This document shows, piece by piece, positions 48,019 to 59,942 of a DNA stretch of 64,000 nt. Source of the stretch: Rugamonas rubra. Its GTDB lineage: Bacteria > Pseudomonadota > Gammaproteobacteria > Burkholderiales > Burkholderiaceae_D. A program made the position numbers and the translations under genes. Within the stretch, counting starts at the first letter, position 1. Each line of letters starts with the position of its first letter. The stretch is taken from contig NZ_FOTW01000023.1 in assembly GCF_900114705.1 (NCBI RefSeq), positions 62,001-126,000 of the forward strand, written 5' to 3'. The notes under the pieces are model-generated. The model made no database searches. It was not told the origin of the DNA and was given only the letters and a program-made list of their open reading frames with translations.

Positions 48019-48648
48019 ATGAGCGCACGCGCCGACACCAAACGCCTGATCTTGATCGTCGACGACGATCTGTTGCTGCTCGAGTTCCTCAGCGCCGTGT
48101 TGAGCCACGCCGGCCACGACACGGTGACGGCCGCCTCGGCCGAGGAGGCGCTGGCGGTGATCGCCGTGCGCGAGCCCGACCTGGCCCTGCTCGACATCCA
48201 CATGCCCGGCATGTCCGGCATGGAGCTGGCCAAGCAGTTGCAGGCGGCCACCTCGGTGCCGTTCATGTTCCTCTCCGGCCGCGGCGACGCCGACCTGAGC
48301 AGGCAGGCCGCCGAGTACGGCGCCGTCGGCTTCCTGGTCAAGCCGGTCGACGAGAAGCAGCTGATGCCGGCCTTCCAGGCCGGCCTGGCGCGCGCCGACG
48401 AGATCCGCCAACTGCGCCGCACCGAGCTCAACCTGAACGCCGCGCTGGCCGCCGGGCGCGAGACCAGCCTGGCCGTCGGCCTGCTGATGTGCAAGTTCCA
48501 GACCGACCGCAACACCGCCTTCGAGGTGCTGCGCGACCACGCCCGCTCCAGCCGGCGCAAGGTCAACGAGGTGGCCGAGCAGCTGCTGGCCGCCGAGGAG
48601 ACCCTGAACAGCCTGCACGCCGCCTTCAGCGGCCGGCTGAAAAAATAG
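48019..48648 (+). CDS. Response regulator with ANTAR RNA-binding domain
   Basis: A 209-residue two-part regulator. Residues about 10-125 are a receiver domain (acidic pocket DDD at 15-17, phosphate acceptor D59 in LALLDIHMPG, lysine K108 in FLVKPVD). Residues about 135-191 fit the ANTAR domain (ETSLAVGLLMCKF, then NTAFEVLRDHARSSRRKVNE with VAEQLL). ANTAR proteins bind paired hairpins in nascent RNA and prevent termination. No histidine kinase is next to it. A TATAAT box at 47980-47985 lies 33 bases upstream. The target RNAs are unknown. Confidence 0.9.
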   Translation: MSARADTKRLILIVDDDLLLLEFLSAVLSHAGHDTVTAASAEEALAVIAVREPDLALLDIHMPGMSGMELAKQLQAATSVPFMFLSGRGDADLSRQAAEYGAVGFLVKPVDEKQLMPAFQAGLARADEIRQLRRTELNLNAALAAGRETSLAVGLLMCKFQTDRNTAFEVLRDHARSSRRKVNEVAEQLLAAEETLNSLHAAFSGRLKK

Positions 48649-48709
48649 GCCGGGCCGGCCGGCGCGCCGGGCCGTTGATACCAGTTCGCAACAGCTCTTG
48701 CCGTGGCGC

Positions 48710-48737
48710 TTGTATTGTCGGCGCCATGTTGTACACT
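48710..48737 (+). promoter_or_regulatory. Possible promoter of the second receiver gene
   Basis: TTGTAT (48710-48715), 16 bases, TACACT (48732-48737). It would give a leader of about 200 bases before the gene at 48941. No other feature is seen in 48649-48940. Confidence 0.4.
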
Positions 48738-48940
48738 AGAAAAACCAACAGCGCCAACGGCGCCAACAACGCGCATGACACGGCCACGATGCCGGCGCCG
48801 CGTGTATCGTCCAGGCCGCCTTTCTCCTGCGGCCGTGGCAACATCGTTCGGCCCAACTCCGCCGGCACCCATCCATGAACCAGTCGGTCGGCCGCGCCCA
48901 GCGCGGACGGCGCCGGGTTCCTGTCGCCAGCGGAGAGCAG

Positions 48941-49384
48941 ATGATCAACGACCACCTAGCCCTATTCACCGATTGCGCCGAGGCGGCGGCACCGTTCGGC
49001 AGCGGCGTGTTGCTGCCGCATGCCGCGCCGCGCGTGCTGCACGTCGACGGCGACGGCGACGCCGCCCTGGTGCTGGCCACCCTGCTGGTGCCGGAGACCC
49101 GCGTCACCCACGTCGCCACGCTGGCCGAGGCGCGCCGCGCCATCGCCGCCGGCGGCTACGCCCTGGTGGTGCTCGACCCCGACCTGCCCGACGGCGACGG
49201 CGCCAGCCTGCTGGCCGCGCTCAACGGCCGGGCGGACGCACCGCCGGTGCTGCTGTACTCGGCGCGCCAGCCGGCCCGCGGCGCCACCGGCGCGGCGGCC
49301 TTCCTGCCCAAGCCGTGGACCTCGCCGCGCGAGTTGTGGCGCGCCGTCGCCGGGCTGCTGGCCGAGACCGCCCCGGCCGCCTGA
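48941..49384 (+). CDS. Stand-alone receiver domain protein
   Basis: A 147-residue protein with a 30-residue leader and a receiver-like domain. The likely phosphate acceptor is D79 (LVVLDPDLPDGDG) and the lysine is K124 (FLPKPW). The N-terminal acidic pair is VDGDGD instead of the usual DD motif, so phosphorylation is uncertain. GGAG six bases before the 48941 ATG is the best start; the ATG at 48875 is in frame and would add 22 residues. It follows the ANTAR regulator in the same direction; whether they work together is a guess. Confidence 0.72.
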   Translation: MINDHLALFTDCAEAAAPFGSGVLLPHAAPRVLHVDGDGDAALVLATLLVPETRVTHVATLAEARRAIAAGGYALVVLDPDLPDGDGASLLAALNGRADAPPVLLYSARQPARGATGAAAFLPKPWTSPRELWRAVAGLLAETAPAA

Positions 49385-49492
49385 ACGAAAACTGTTTTCC
49401 TTGCCGGCGTCGCCTTGATATCATGGCGCTGCGCCGGCACGGGCGTCGTCCGCGCCGTACCGGTCCCCACCCACACACCGACAGGAAAACAC

Positions 49493-50599
<1,107 letters not shown>

Positions 50600-50620
50600 G
50601 CCCCAAGCAGCCCCAACACT

Positions 50621-50684
50621 CGGGGTCAGTGCCGACATTCGGACATTTTTTCCTGGAAATGTCCGAATGTCGGCACTGACCCCG
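50621..50684. repeat. 28-base perfect inverted repeat after frmA
   Basis: Arms 50621-50648 and 50657-50684 match perfectly around an 8-base loop (TTTCCTGG). Each arm begins CGGGGTCAGTGCCGAC at its outer end, so the ends resemble the GGGGTCAG of the shorter palindromes. It begins 21 bases after the frmA stop. No T run follows the right arm directly. Confidence 0.88.
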
Positions 50685-50746
50685 CTTTTGTTCGGCGGAC
50701 TGTATAGAAGCACAGCGGTTTGACGCCGGGCCGGTATAATCACGGC

Positions 50747-53056
<2,310 letters not shown>

Positions 53057-53129
53057 ATTTTTTTTGGGGGGGGGGCTGTGCGCCCTCAATCGAGGCGCGG
53101 TGACGCAGAGAGTACCCCAGTGCAAACCC

Positions 53130-53159
53130 GGGGTCAGACCCCGTACGGGGTCTGACCCC
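53130..53159. repeat. Dispersed palindrome, copy 4
   Basis: Perfect 13-4-13 palindrome: GGGGTCAGACCCC, GTAC, GGGGTCTGACCCC. An outer pair ACCCCAG (53114-53120) and CTGGGGT (53168-53174) can extend the fold. It lies between the convergent uvrD and BPSS1780-family genes. Confidence 0.85.
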
Positions 53160-53205
53160 ATTTACGCCTGGGGTTTTGTTTGATGGCCCAGGGACGGCGC
53201 CGTGC

Positions 53206-53985
53206 CTACGGTTTGTCGGCCGGCACGGGCGCCGGCACGGCGTCCGCCTGCGGCGCGCCGAAGATCTGCCGGTAGCTGGCGTAGAAGGAGCAGTGCAGCA
53301 TCACCGTCAGCATCACCGACATCGGCAGCATCACCATCATCGCCGCGTCGCTGCGGCCGAACACGATGATGACGATCTGGCTCAGCAGCACGCTGATGCC
53401 GAACCAACCCATGATGAACACGATGAAGGCCTTCAGCGCGCGCAGCACGGCGAAGAAGCTGAAGAAGATCGCCTTGCCCAGGCTCATCTTCTGCCAGTAG
53501 ATCAGCGGCGCGGCGAAGCAGAAGGCCATCGCGCCGGGAATGTAGACCAGCATCGCCAGCAACACCGCGCCGGCCAGGTTGCTGTTCTTGGCGGCGGCCG
53601 GCTCGATCTGGCCGGTCAGCAGCTTGAAGAACACGCCGCCGTCGGCCAGCGCGGACACGCCCAGCGCCAGCGCGGCCATCGCCAGGTACAACAATCCCAG
53701 CGTGAACAGAACGGCGAACACCGGCTTGTGGAAGCCGATCAGCAGGCGCTTGGGCGAGATGCGCTTGCCCTGCTCGATGTCGTTGCAGGCCTGCATGAAG
53801 GCGATCGAGAACACCGGCACCAGGATCACCGGCAGCAGCTGGCCCAGCAGCGGCACGCTGCCGATCAGCAGCATGATGAACATATAGCCGAGGAACAGCG
53901 TCGACAGGCCGCCGGGTTGTTGGCGGAACAGGGCGAAACCCTGTTTGACCCAGTGCCAGCCGGTGTTGGCGGGGAGCTTGTCCAT
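53206..53985 (-). CDS. BPSS1780 family integral membrane protein
   Basis: A 259-residue membrane protein with about six hydrophobic segments (for example LFLGYMFIMLLIGSVPLLGQ, PVFAVLFTLGLLYLAMAALA and VLLAMLVYIPGAMAFCFAAP). The N terminus MDKLPANTGWHWVKQGFALF is typical of the BPSS1780 family, named from Burkholderia, whose function is unknown. Its ATG overlaps the thrB stop by one base (TGATG on the reverse strand), so it is cotranslated with thrB. A proline/alanine tail ends the protein. Confidence 0.83.
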   Translation of the reverse strand: MDKLPANTGWHWVKQGFALFRQQPGGLSTLFLGYMFIMLLIGSVPLLGQLLPVILVPVFSIAFMQACNDIEQGKRISPKRLLIGFHKPVFAVLFTLGLLYLAMAALALGVSALADGGVFFKLLTGQIEPAAAKNSNLAGAVLLAMLVYIPGAMAFCFAAPLIYWQKMSLGKAIFFSFFAVLRALKAFIVFIMGWFGISVLLSQIVIIVFGRSDAAMMVMLPMSVMLTVMLHCSFYASYRQIFGAPQADAVPAPVPADKP

Positions 53986-54941
53986 CAGAACAGCCCCGGC
54001 GCGGGCGTGGCGATGCGTTCGCGCAGGATGCGCTCGAAGTGCGCCGGATCGTGCGGCGTCAACATCTCGGCCTCGCGCGGCAGGTGCAGGTCGTACAGCC
54101 GCGACAGCCAGAAGCGCAGCGCGGCGGCGCGCAGCATCGGCTGCCAAGCGGTCTGCTCGGCGGCCGTGAACGGCCGCACGGCGTGGTAGGCGTCGAGCAT
54201 GGCGCGCACGCGGCCGGTGTCGAGCACGCCGCTGGCCAGGTCGACGCACCAGTCGTTGACGGTGACGGCGACGTCGAACAGCCAGGTGTCGCAGCCGGCG
54301 AAGTAGAAGTCGAAGAAGCCGGTCAGGCGCTCGCCGTCGAACATCACGTTGTTGCGGAACAGGTCGGCGTGCACCGGGCCGCGTTGCAGCGCACGGTAGG
54401 TGTCGCAGCCGGCGAAGGCGTCCTGGAAGTGCATTTCGGCGCGCAACAGGTGGGCGTTGTCGTCCGACAGGAAGGGCAGCACCTGCGGCGTCGTCTCGTT
54501 CCACCAGTCCAGGCCGCGCAGATTGGGCTGCTGCAGCGGGAAGTCGCTGGCGGCCAGGTGCATTTTGGCCAGCATGGCGCCGACGGCGGCGCAATGGACC
54601 GGCTGCGGCGCCATCTGCGAGCTGCCTTCCAGCTTGCTGACGATGGACGCCGGCTTGCCGTGCAGCGCGACGATCAGCTCGCCGCGCTCGTTGGCCACCG
54701 GCGCCGGCACCAGCACGCCGCGCTCGGCCAGGTGGCGCATCAGGTTCAGGTAGAAGGGCAGCTGCTCGAAAGACAGGTTCTCGAAGATCGTCAGCACGTA
54801 CTCGCCGTGCTCGGTGCTCAGGAAGAAGTTGCTGTTTTCAATGCCGGAGGCGATGCCTTTGAGGGCCAGCGCCTTGCCGAGGGGGAATTGCTTGATCCAC
54901 TGGCTGACGTCATCCAGGTTGACCGGTGTAAAAACTGCCAT
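53985..54941 (-). CDS. thrB: Homoserine kinase (APH-fold type)
   Basis: Phosphorylates homoserine in threonine synthesis. The 318-residue protein belongs to the choline kinase/aminoglycoside phosphotransferase fold used for ThrB in many proteobacteria, not the GHMP fold. It begins MAVFTPVNLDDVSQWIKQFP and has the catalytic HADLFRNNVMFDGERLTGFF and DFYFAGCDTWLFDVA, with the Asp base and Asn/Asp metal ligands. It is in an operon between a DUF2782 gene and the membrane protein gene. thrA and thrC are not in the window. Confidence 0.93.
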   Translation of the reverse strand: MAVFTPVNLDDVSQWIKQFPLGKALALKGIASGIENSNFFLSTEHGEYVLTIFENLSFEQLPFYLNLMRHLAERGVLVPAPVANERGELIVALHGKPASIVSKLEGSSQMAPQPVHCAAVGAMLAKMHLAASDFPLQQPNLRGLDWWNETTPQVLPFLSDDNAHLLRAEMHFQDAFAGCDTYRALQRGPVHADLFRNNVMFDGERLTGFFDFYFAGCDTWLFDVAVTVNDWCVDLASGVLDTGRVRAMLDAYHAVRPFTAAEQTAWQPMLRAAALRFWLSRLYDLHLPREAEMLTPHDPAHFERILRERIATPAPGLF

Positions 54942-55015
54942 GGGGAAGCGATTTTATAGGTTCGGTAAAAGGGCGCGCCGCAAGTTGCGGCGCGGCGGGG
55001 CAGGGGGGAGGGGGC

Positions 55016-55420
55016 TTACTTGGCCGCCGGCGGTGCCGACTCGTCGGCCGCGCCTTCCTCTTCCTTGGAGGTCTTCTTTTTCTTGCCGAGGTCAAACTCT
55101 TTCACGGTCCACATCGGGCCGCGATTGGCGCTGCCGGTGGCGTCGCCCGGCAGCGCGCTGCCGGCCGGATTGTTGGGCTTCAGCGTGTAGCTGCTTTTGC
55201 CGCTTTTGACCTTGACTTCGGTCACCCGGCCGCCCTCGCGTTTTTCGGTGATTTTCTTCTCCGGCGCCGGTTTGGCGTTGACCGTGATCGGGTCGTCGGC
55301 CACTTCTTCGATCTTCTCCAGCTTAGGCGGCGCGGCGCTCGGCGACTGGGCGTTGGCCGAGGCGGCCAGCGCGCTCAGGGACAGAAGGAGGACTTGCCAG
55401 AGTTTGGAGTTGCGCGTCAT
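55016..55420 (-). CDS. DUF2782 family exported protein
   Basis: A 134-residue protein with a signal peptide (about 1-23, WQVLLLSLSALAASANAQS), the DUF2782 segment (PKLEKIEEVADDPITVNAK, TEKREGGRVTEVKVKSGKS, YTLKPNN) and a lysine/glutamate-rich end. This family commonly sits between polA and thrB in betaproteobacteria, as it roughly does here. Function unknown. The ATG at 55418-55420 gives the signal peptide; an earlier in-frame start would bury it. Confidence 0.86.
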   Translation of the reverse strand: MTRNSKLWQVLLLSLSALAASANAQSPSAAPPKLEKIEEVADDPITVNAKPAPEKKITEKREGGRVTEVKVKSGKSSYTLKPNNPAGSALPGDATGSANRGPMWTVKEFDLGKKKKTSKEEEGAADESAPPAAK

Positions 55421-55692
55421 GGTGAGGAATCGCCTAAGTAAGAGCACTGCGGATATCTTGGTAGGGGCCATTGTAACAAACTGACACGCCGAGCTGTTTT
55501 AAATGCTCGTTTTTGGCCGCCGCATGGGGCCGCCTGCGACACTTGTTTGCCATTGTGTCAATTTTTATTGTTTTGGCATGACATGGGCGGGCCGTCCCGT
55601 TTGTGGTGACGCAAGCGGACGCACCGTTTTCTTGCCATCGGTCTCAATTAGCCTAGACTGATAGCTTGAATGAGACAGCCGAGGAGGGCCGC

Positions 55693-56124
55693 GTGAAAAT
55701 CGTCGACGACAACGTTTATCTGATGAATGCGGCGGACCGCATCGAGCTGATCCGGCGCGGCGTGCCGGCGGCGCACTTGGCCGTGTTGTCCGTCAAAATG
55801 GGCATGCCAGAGGGGCGCTTGCTGGCGCTGCTGGGCATGTCGCGCGCCACGGTCAACCGCAAGGTGCGGGAAAATCAGCCTCTGGCACCGGATGAATCCG
55901 AGCGCGTGTTAGGGGTGGAATCACTGATCGGGCAGGTCGACGCCATGGTGCGGGAATCGGGCGAGCCGGCGGGTTTCGATCCTGCGAGATGGGTTGCCGG
56001 TTGGCTTGCCACGCCCGTGCCCGCGCTCAACGGGCGCACCCCGGCCAGCTACCTGGACACCATGGAGGGGCAGAAACTGCTTTCCGATCTGTTGGCAATG
56101 GCGCAAAGCGGCGCCTACGCATGA
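55693..56124 (+). CDS. MbcA/ParS/Xre-type antitoxin
   Basis: A 143-residue antitoxin. An N-terminal helix-turn-helix (about 28-60, LAVLSVKMGMPEGRLLALLG, then MSRATVNRKV) is followed by the DUF2384 part (SERVLGVESLIGQVDAMVRE, ARWVAGWLATPVPALNGRTP, LDTMEGQKLLSDLLAMAQSG and AYA). The GTG at 55693 has GAGGAGGG four bases ahead of the spacer and is the best start; a TTG at 55666 is in frame. It overlaps the RES toxin as ATGA. It probably neutralises the toxin and represses its own promoter, which should lie within 55421-55692. Confidence 0.9.
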   Translation: MKIVDDNVYLMNAADRIELIRRGVPAAHLAVLSVKMGMPEGRLLALLGMSRATVNRKVRENQPLAPDESERVLGVESLIGQVDAMVRESGEPAGFDPARWVAGWLATPVPALNGRTPASYLDTMEGQKLLSDLLAMAQSGAYA

Positions 56125-56591
56125 CGGTCAGCGCATGGCGCATCGGGGGCGAGGCGCCGGGCTATTCGGCCAGCGACCTGAGCGGTGTCGGGGCGAAGCG
56201 TAGCGGCGGCAGGTGGAATGGCCGCCGCACGGCGATGGCCTACTGTTCTTCCAATATCGCGCTGGCCATGGTGGAAACCCTGAGCTTTGCACGTACGGGA
56301 TCCATGCCATTCAACCGCTTCCTCGTAAGAATCGACATTCCCGACCTCGTTTGGGGCCGGCGTGAAGTCCTCGCACAGGTGCCGGGCGGCTGGGATGCGG
56401 TGCCGGCGGGCCGGGCTAGCATGGCGGCGGGAGATACCTGGGTATCCAGCCGGCGCTCGGCGCTGTTGCTGGTGCCGTCGGTCATCGTGCCGGAGGAGTT
56501 TAATATCTTGCTGAACCCAAGCCATGCCGATGCCGCCGCGATTGCGGCGACGACGGTGAGGCGCTGGGTGTACGATCCTCGATTCTTTTGA
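56121..56591 (+). CDS. RES domain toxin
   Basis: A 156-residue toxin whose family depletes NAD+ by phosphorolysis or hydrolysis. It has the RES hallmarks: RIGGEAPGYSASDLSGVGAK, GGRWNGRRTAMAYCSSNIAL (conserved Arg and Tyr), MVETL (conserved Glu), the SRRSALLLVPSVIVPEEFNI block with the conserved Ser, LLNPSHADA and the C-terminal RRWVYDPRFF. All key residues appear intact, so the module should work. It is the second gene of the pair and is followed by a cupin gene. Confidence 0.92.
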   Translation: MTVSAWRIGGEAPGYSASDLSGVGAKRSGGRWNGRRTAMAYCSSNIALAMVETLSFARTGSMPFNRFLVRIDIPDLVWGRREVLAQVPGGWDAVPAGRASMAAGDTWVSSRRSALLLVPSVIVPEEFNILLNPSHADAAAIAATTVRRWVYDPRFF

Positions 56592-56641
56592 TGCGTCCTA
56601 CCCATCGGCCGTTTCTGTTTTTGTACAAAGGTTTTTGAACG

Positions 56642-56953
56642 ATGAAAGTCATCCGCAGCAAGGAATTCACCGCCGGGCGCGCCTGGGGCGCCCTCGACAT
56701 CGCCAACATGGACGGCACCACCGTGCGCCTGCACTGGACCGACCAGCCCTACAAATGGCATGTCAACGACGGCGAGGAAGTGTTCGCGGTGCTCGACGGC
56801 GTGGTCGACATGCATTACCGCGAGGCCGGCGTCGAGCGGGTGGTGGCGCTCTACACGGGCGACGTGTTTTTCGCCGGCGTCGGCTGCGAGCATGTCGCCC
56901 ATCCGCGCGGCGCGGCGCGCATTCTGGTGGTCGAGCGCGAGGGCAGCGTCTAA
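56642..56953 (+). CDS. Cupin domain protein
   Basis: A 103-residue single-domain cupin. The barrel motifs are partly visible: the first as WHVNDGEEVFAVLDGVVDM and the second as GDVFFAGVGCEHVAHPRGAAR, with His and Glu available for a metal. No substrate can be inferred. Similar cupins are often found near toxin-antitoxin genes by chance. The ATG at 56642 begins MKVIRSKEFTAGRAWG. Confidence 0.85.
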   Translation: MKVIRSKEFTAGRAWGALDIANMDGTTVRLHWTDQPYKWHVNDGEEVFAVLDGVVDMHYREAGVERVVALYTGDVFFAGVGCEHVAHPRGAARILVVEREGSV

Positions 56954-57079
56954 GCCCGCTGCCGCCGGCAGCATCGCCGCAAACTCTGCGATAATGGCAG
57001 ACACGCTATATTGCACGACACACCCGATTCCCCAGCGCCCGCCGCCCCTGCGCGCGGCCGGCCACACTCCATTGGCATT

Positions 57080-59869
57080 ATGCATAAGACCCTGCTGTTA
57101 GTTGACGGTTCCAGTTACCTCTATCGCGCCTTCCACGCGCTGCCCGACCTGCGCAGCCCGGACGGCCACCCCACCGGCGCCATGCACGGCATGGTCAACA
57201 TGCTGCGCCGCCTGCGCGCCGACTATCCTGCCGCCTTCATCGCCTGCGTGTTCGACGCCAAGGGCAAGACCTTCCGCGACGACATGTACCCGGAATACAA
57301 GGCCACGCGCGCCTCGATGCCGGACGACCTGCGCCTGCAGATCGAACCGATCCACCTGGCCGTCAAGGCGATGGGCTGGCCGATCCTGATGGTCGAGGGC
57401 GTCGAGGCGGACGACGTCATCGGCACCCTGGCCGTGCAGGCGGCGCAGGCCGACATGGACGTGGTCGTCTCGACCGGCGACAAGGACCTGGCCCAGCTGG
57501 TCAACCAGCGCGTCACCTTGATCAACACGATGAGCAACGAGAAGCTCGACGAGGCCGGCGTGCTGGCCAAGTTCGGCGTGCCGCCGAACCGCATCATCGA
57601 CTACCTGACCCTGATCGGCGACACCGTCGACAACGTGCCCGGCGTCTCCAAGTGCGGACCGAAGACGGCGCTCAAGTGGCTCGGCCTGTACGACAGCCTG
57701 GAGGGCGTGATCGCCAACGCCGCCAACGTCGGCGGCGCGGTCGGCGAGAACCTGCGCAAGGCGCTCGACTGGCTGCCGCAGGGCCGCGCCCTGATCACCG
57801 TCAAGACCGACTGCGACCTGTCCGGCCACATGACGACGATCGCCGAGTCGCTGCAGGCGCGCACCGAGGACGCCCCGACGCTGCTCGAGTTCTTCGCCAA
57901 ATACGGCTTCAAGACCCTGCTGCGCGAGCTGGGCGGCGCGGCCGCCGCGCCGGCCGCCGGCAAGGCATCGAGCGGCACCGCCGCCGCCGCCCCGGCGGCC
58001 AACGGCGGCCCGATCACCGCCGCCGCCTCGCTCAACGGCGACCTGTTCGCCGCGCCGCCGGCCGAGTTGAAGTACCAGACCGTGTTCACCGACGCCGAGT
58101 TGGACCACTGGATCGCCCTGATCGACACGGCCGCGCTGACCGCCGTCGACACCGAGACCACCTCGCTCGAGCCGATGACGGCGCAGCTGGTCGGCATCTC
58201 GCTGTCGGTCGAACCGGGCGTGGCCGCCTACATCCCGCTGGCGCACGCCTACGCCGGTGTGCCCGAGCAGCTCACGCGCGAGCACGTGCTGGCGCGCCTG
58301 AAGCCCTGGCTGGAGGACGCCAACAAGCCGAAGGTCGGCCAGAACCTGAAGTACGACAGCCACATCTTCGCCAACCACGGCGTGACGCTGCGCGGCATCG
58401 TCCACGACACGCTGCTGCAGTCCTATGTGTTCGAGTCGCACCGCAGCCACGACATGGACAGCCTGGCGCTGCGCCACCTGAACGTCACCACCATCCCCTT
58501 CGTCGACGTGTGCGGCAAGGGCGTCAACCAGATCACCTTCGACCAGGTGGAGATCGCCCGCGCCACCGAGTACGCGGCGGAGGACGCCGACATCACCCTG
58601 CGCCTGCACCAGGCGATGATCGGCCAGGTCGAGTGCGACGCCAAGCTGAACTACATCTACCGCGAGATCGAGCTGCCCACCGCCGTGGTGCTGCAAAAGA
58701 TCGAGCGCAACGGCGTGATGATCGACGCCGGCCTGCTGGAGATCCAGTCGAACGAGCTGGCCACGCGCATCAAGGAGCTCGAGCTGAAGGCCCACGAGCT
58801 GGCCGAGCAGCCGTTCAACCTCGGCTCGCCCAAGCAGATCGGCGAGATCTTCTTCGAGAAGCTCAAGCTGCCGGTGGTGAAGAAGACGCCGAGCGGCGCG
58901 CCGTCGACCGACGAGGAGGTGCTGCAAAAGCTGGCCGAGGACTTCCCGCTGCCGAAGGTGCTGCTGGAGTACCGCGGCCTGGCCAAGCTGAAGTCGACCT
59001 ACACCGACAAGCTGCCGAAGATGATCAACGCGAGCACCGGCCGGGTCCACACCAACTACGCGCAGGCGGTGGCGGTGACCGGCCGGCTGGCCTCGAACGA
59101 CCCGAACCTGCAGAACATCCCGATCCGCACCAAGGAGGGCCGGCGCATCCGCGAAGCCTTCATCGCCGCGCCGGGCAGCCACATCGTCTCGGCCGACTAT
59201 TCGCAGATCGAGCTGCGCATCATGGCGCACATCTCGGGCGACGAGAACATGCTGCGCGCCTTCGCCGAGGGCGTCGACATCCACCGCGCCACCGCCGCCG
59301 AGATCTTCGGCGTGGCGGCCGAGGACGTCGACAGCGAGCAGCGCCGCTACGCCAAGGTGATCAACTTCGGCCTGATCTACGGCATGAGCGCCTTCGGCCT
59401 GGCCGGCAACCTGGGCGTCGAACGGGCCGCCGCGCAAAGCTATATCGACCGCTACTTCGCCCGCTTCTCCGGCGTGCGCCAGTACATGGAGGACACCCGG
59501 CAGCAGGCCAAGGCGCGCGGCTACGTCGAGACGGTGTTCGGCCGCCGCCTGTGGCTGCCCGAGATCAACTCGCCGAACGGCCCGCGCCGCCAAGGCGCCG
59601 AACGGGCCGCCATCAACGCGCCGATGCAGGGCACGGCGGCCGACCTGATCAAGTTGGCGATGATCGCCGTGCAGGGCTGGCTGGAGCGCGACGGCCTGCA
59701 CACGCGCATGATCATGCAGGTGCACGACGAGCTGGTGCTGGAGGTGCCGGACGCCGAGCTGGCGCTGGTGCGCACCAAATTGCCGGAGCTGATGGCCGGC
59801 GTGGCCGCGCTGAAGGTGCCGCTGACGGCCGAGGTGGGCGTCGGCAAGAACTGGGACGAGGCGCACTAA
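57080..59869 (+). CDS. polA: DNA polymerase I
   Basis: Fills gaps and removes primers in lagging-strand synthesis and repair. The 929-residue protein has all three parts: the 5'-3' nuclease (about 1-300, LLLVDGSSYLYRAFHALPDL, EGVEADDVIGTLA, TGDKDLAQLV), the 3'-5' proofreading domain (about 345-520, AVDTETTSLEP, GQNLKYDSHIF, YAAEDADITLRL) and the polymerase (about 560-929, SADYSQIELRIMAHISG, RRYAKVINFGLIYGMSAFGL, MQVHDELVLEV). The proofreading acids are intact. The ATG at 57080 (MHKTLLLVDG) is the natural start, although the frame is open back to 57011. Confidence 0.97.
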   Translation: MHKTLLLVDGSSYLYRAFHALPDLRSPDGHPTGAMHGMVNMLRRLRADYPAAFIACVFDAKGKTFRDDMYPEYKATRASMPDDLRLQIEPIHLAVKAMGWPILMVEGVEADDVIGTLAVQAAQADMDVVVSTGDKDLAQLVNQRVTLINTMSNEKLDEAGVLAKFGVPPNRIIDYLTLIGDTVDNVPGVSKCGPKTALKWLGLYDSLEGVIANAANVGGAVGENLRKALDWLPQGRALITVKTDCDLSGHMTTIAESLQARTEDAPTLLEFFAKYGFKTLLRELGGAAAAPAAGKASSGTAAAAPAANGGPITAAASLNGDLFAAPPAELKYQTVFTDAELDHWIALIDTAALTAVDTETTSLEPMTAQLVGISLSVEPGVAAYIPLAHAYAGVPEQLTREHVLARLKPWLEDANKPKVGQNLKYDSHIFANHGVTLRGIVHDTLLQSYVFESHRSHDMDSLALRHLNVTTIPFVDVCGKGVNQITFDQVEIARATEYAAEDADITLRLHQAMIGQVECDAKLNYIYREIELPTAVVLQKIERNGVMIDAGLLEIQSNELATRIKELELKAHELAEQPFNLGSPKQIGEIFFEKLKLPVVKKTPSGAPSTDEEVLQKLAEDFPLPKVLLEYRGLAKLKSTYTDKLPKMINASTGRVHTNYAQAVAVTGRLASNDPNLQNIPIRTKEGRRIREAFIAAPGSHIVSADYSQIELRIMAHISGDENMLRAFAEGVDIHRATAAEIFGVAAEDVDSEQRRYAKVINFGLIYGMSAFGLAGNLGVERAAAQSYIDRYFARFSGVRQYMEDTRQQAKARGYVETVFGRRLWLPEINSPNGPRRQGAERAAINAPMQGTAADLIKLAMIAVQGWLERDGLHTRMIMQVHDELVLEVPDAELALVRTKLPELMAGVAALKVPLTAEVGVGKNWDEAH

Positions 59870-59942
59870 AAACCAGGGGCGGCCGGCCGAATTTCCCGCA
59901 ATTTCGCGCTAAATTCGGCAAGAACCCGTTCCTGGCGGTAAA

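Noticed and set aside
48626..48955. A 109-codon minus-strand frame with a hydrophobic stretch (CALLAPLALLVFLVYNM)
   Set aside because: It overlaps the end of the ANTAR gene and the start of the receiver gene, has no ribosome site, and both ends are of biased composition. Probably spurious.
50735..50740. TATAAT just before uvrD as its promoter
   Set aside because: It is only six bases before the ATG and has no -35 box at the right distance. It would require a leaderless mRNA. A chance match is more likely.
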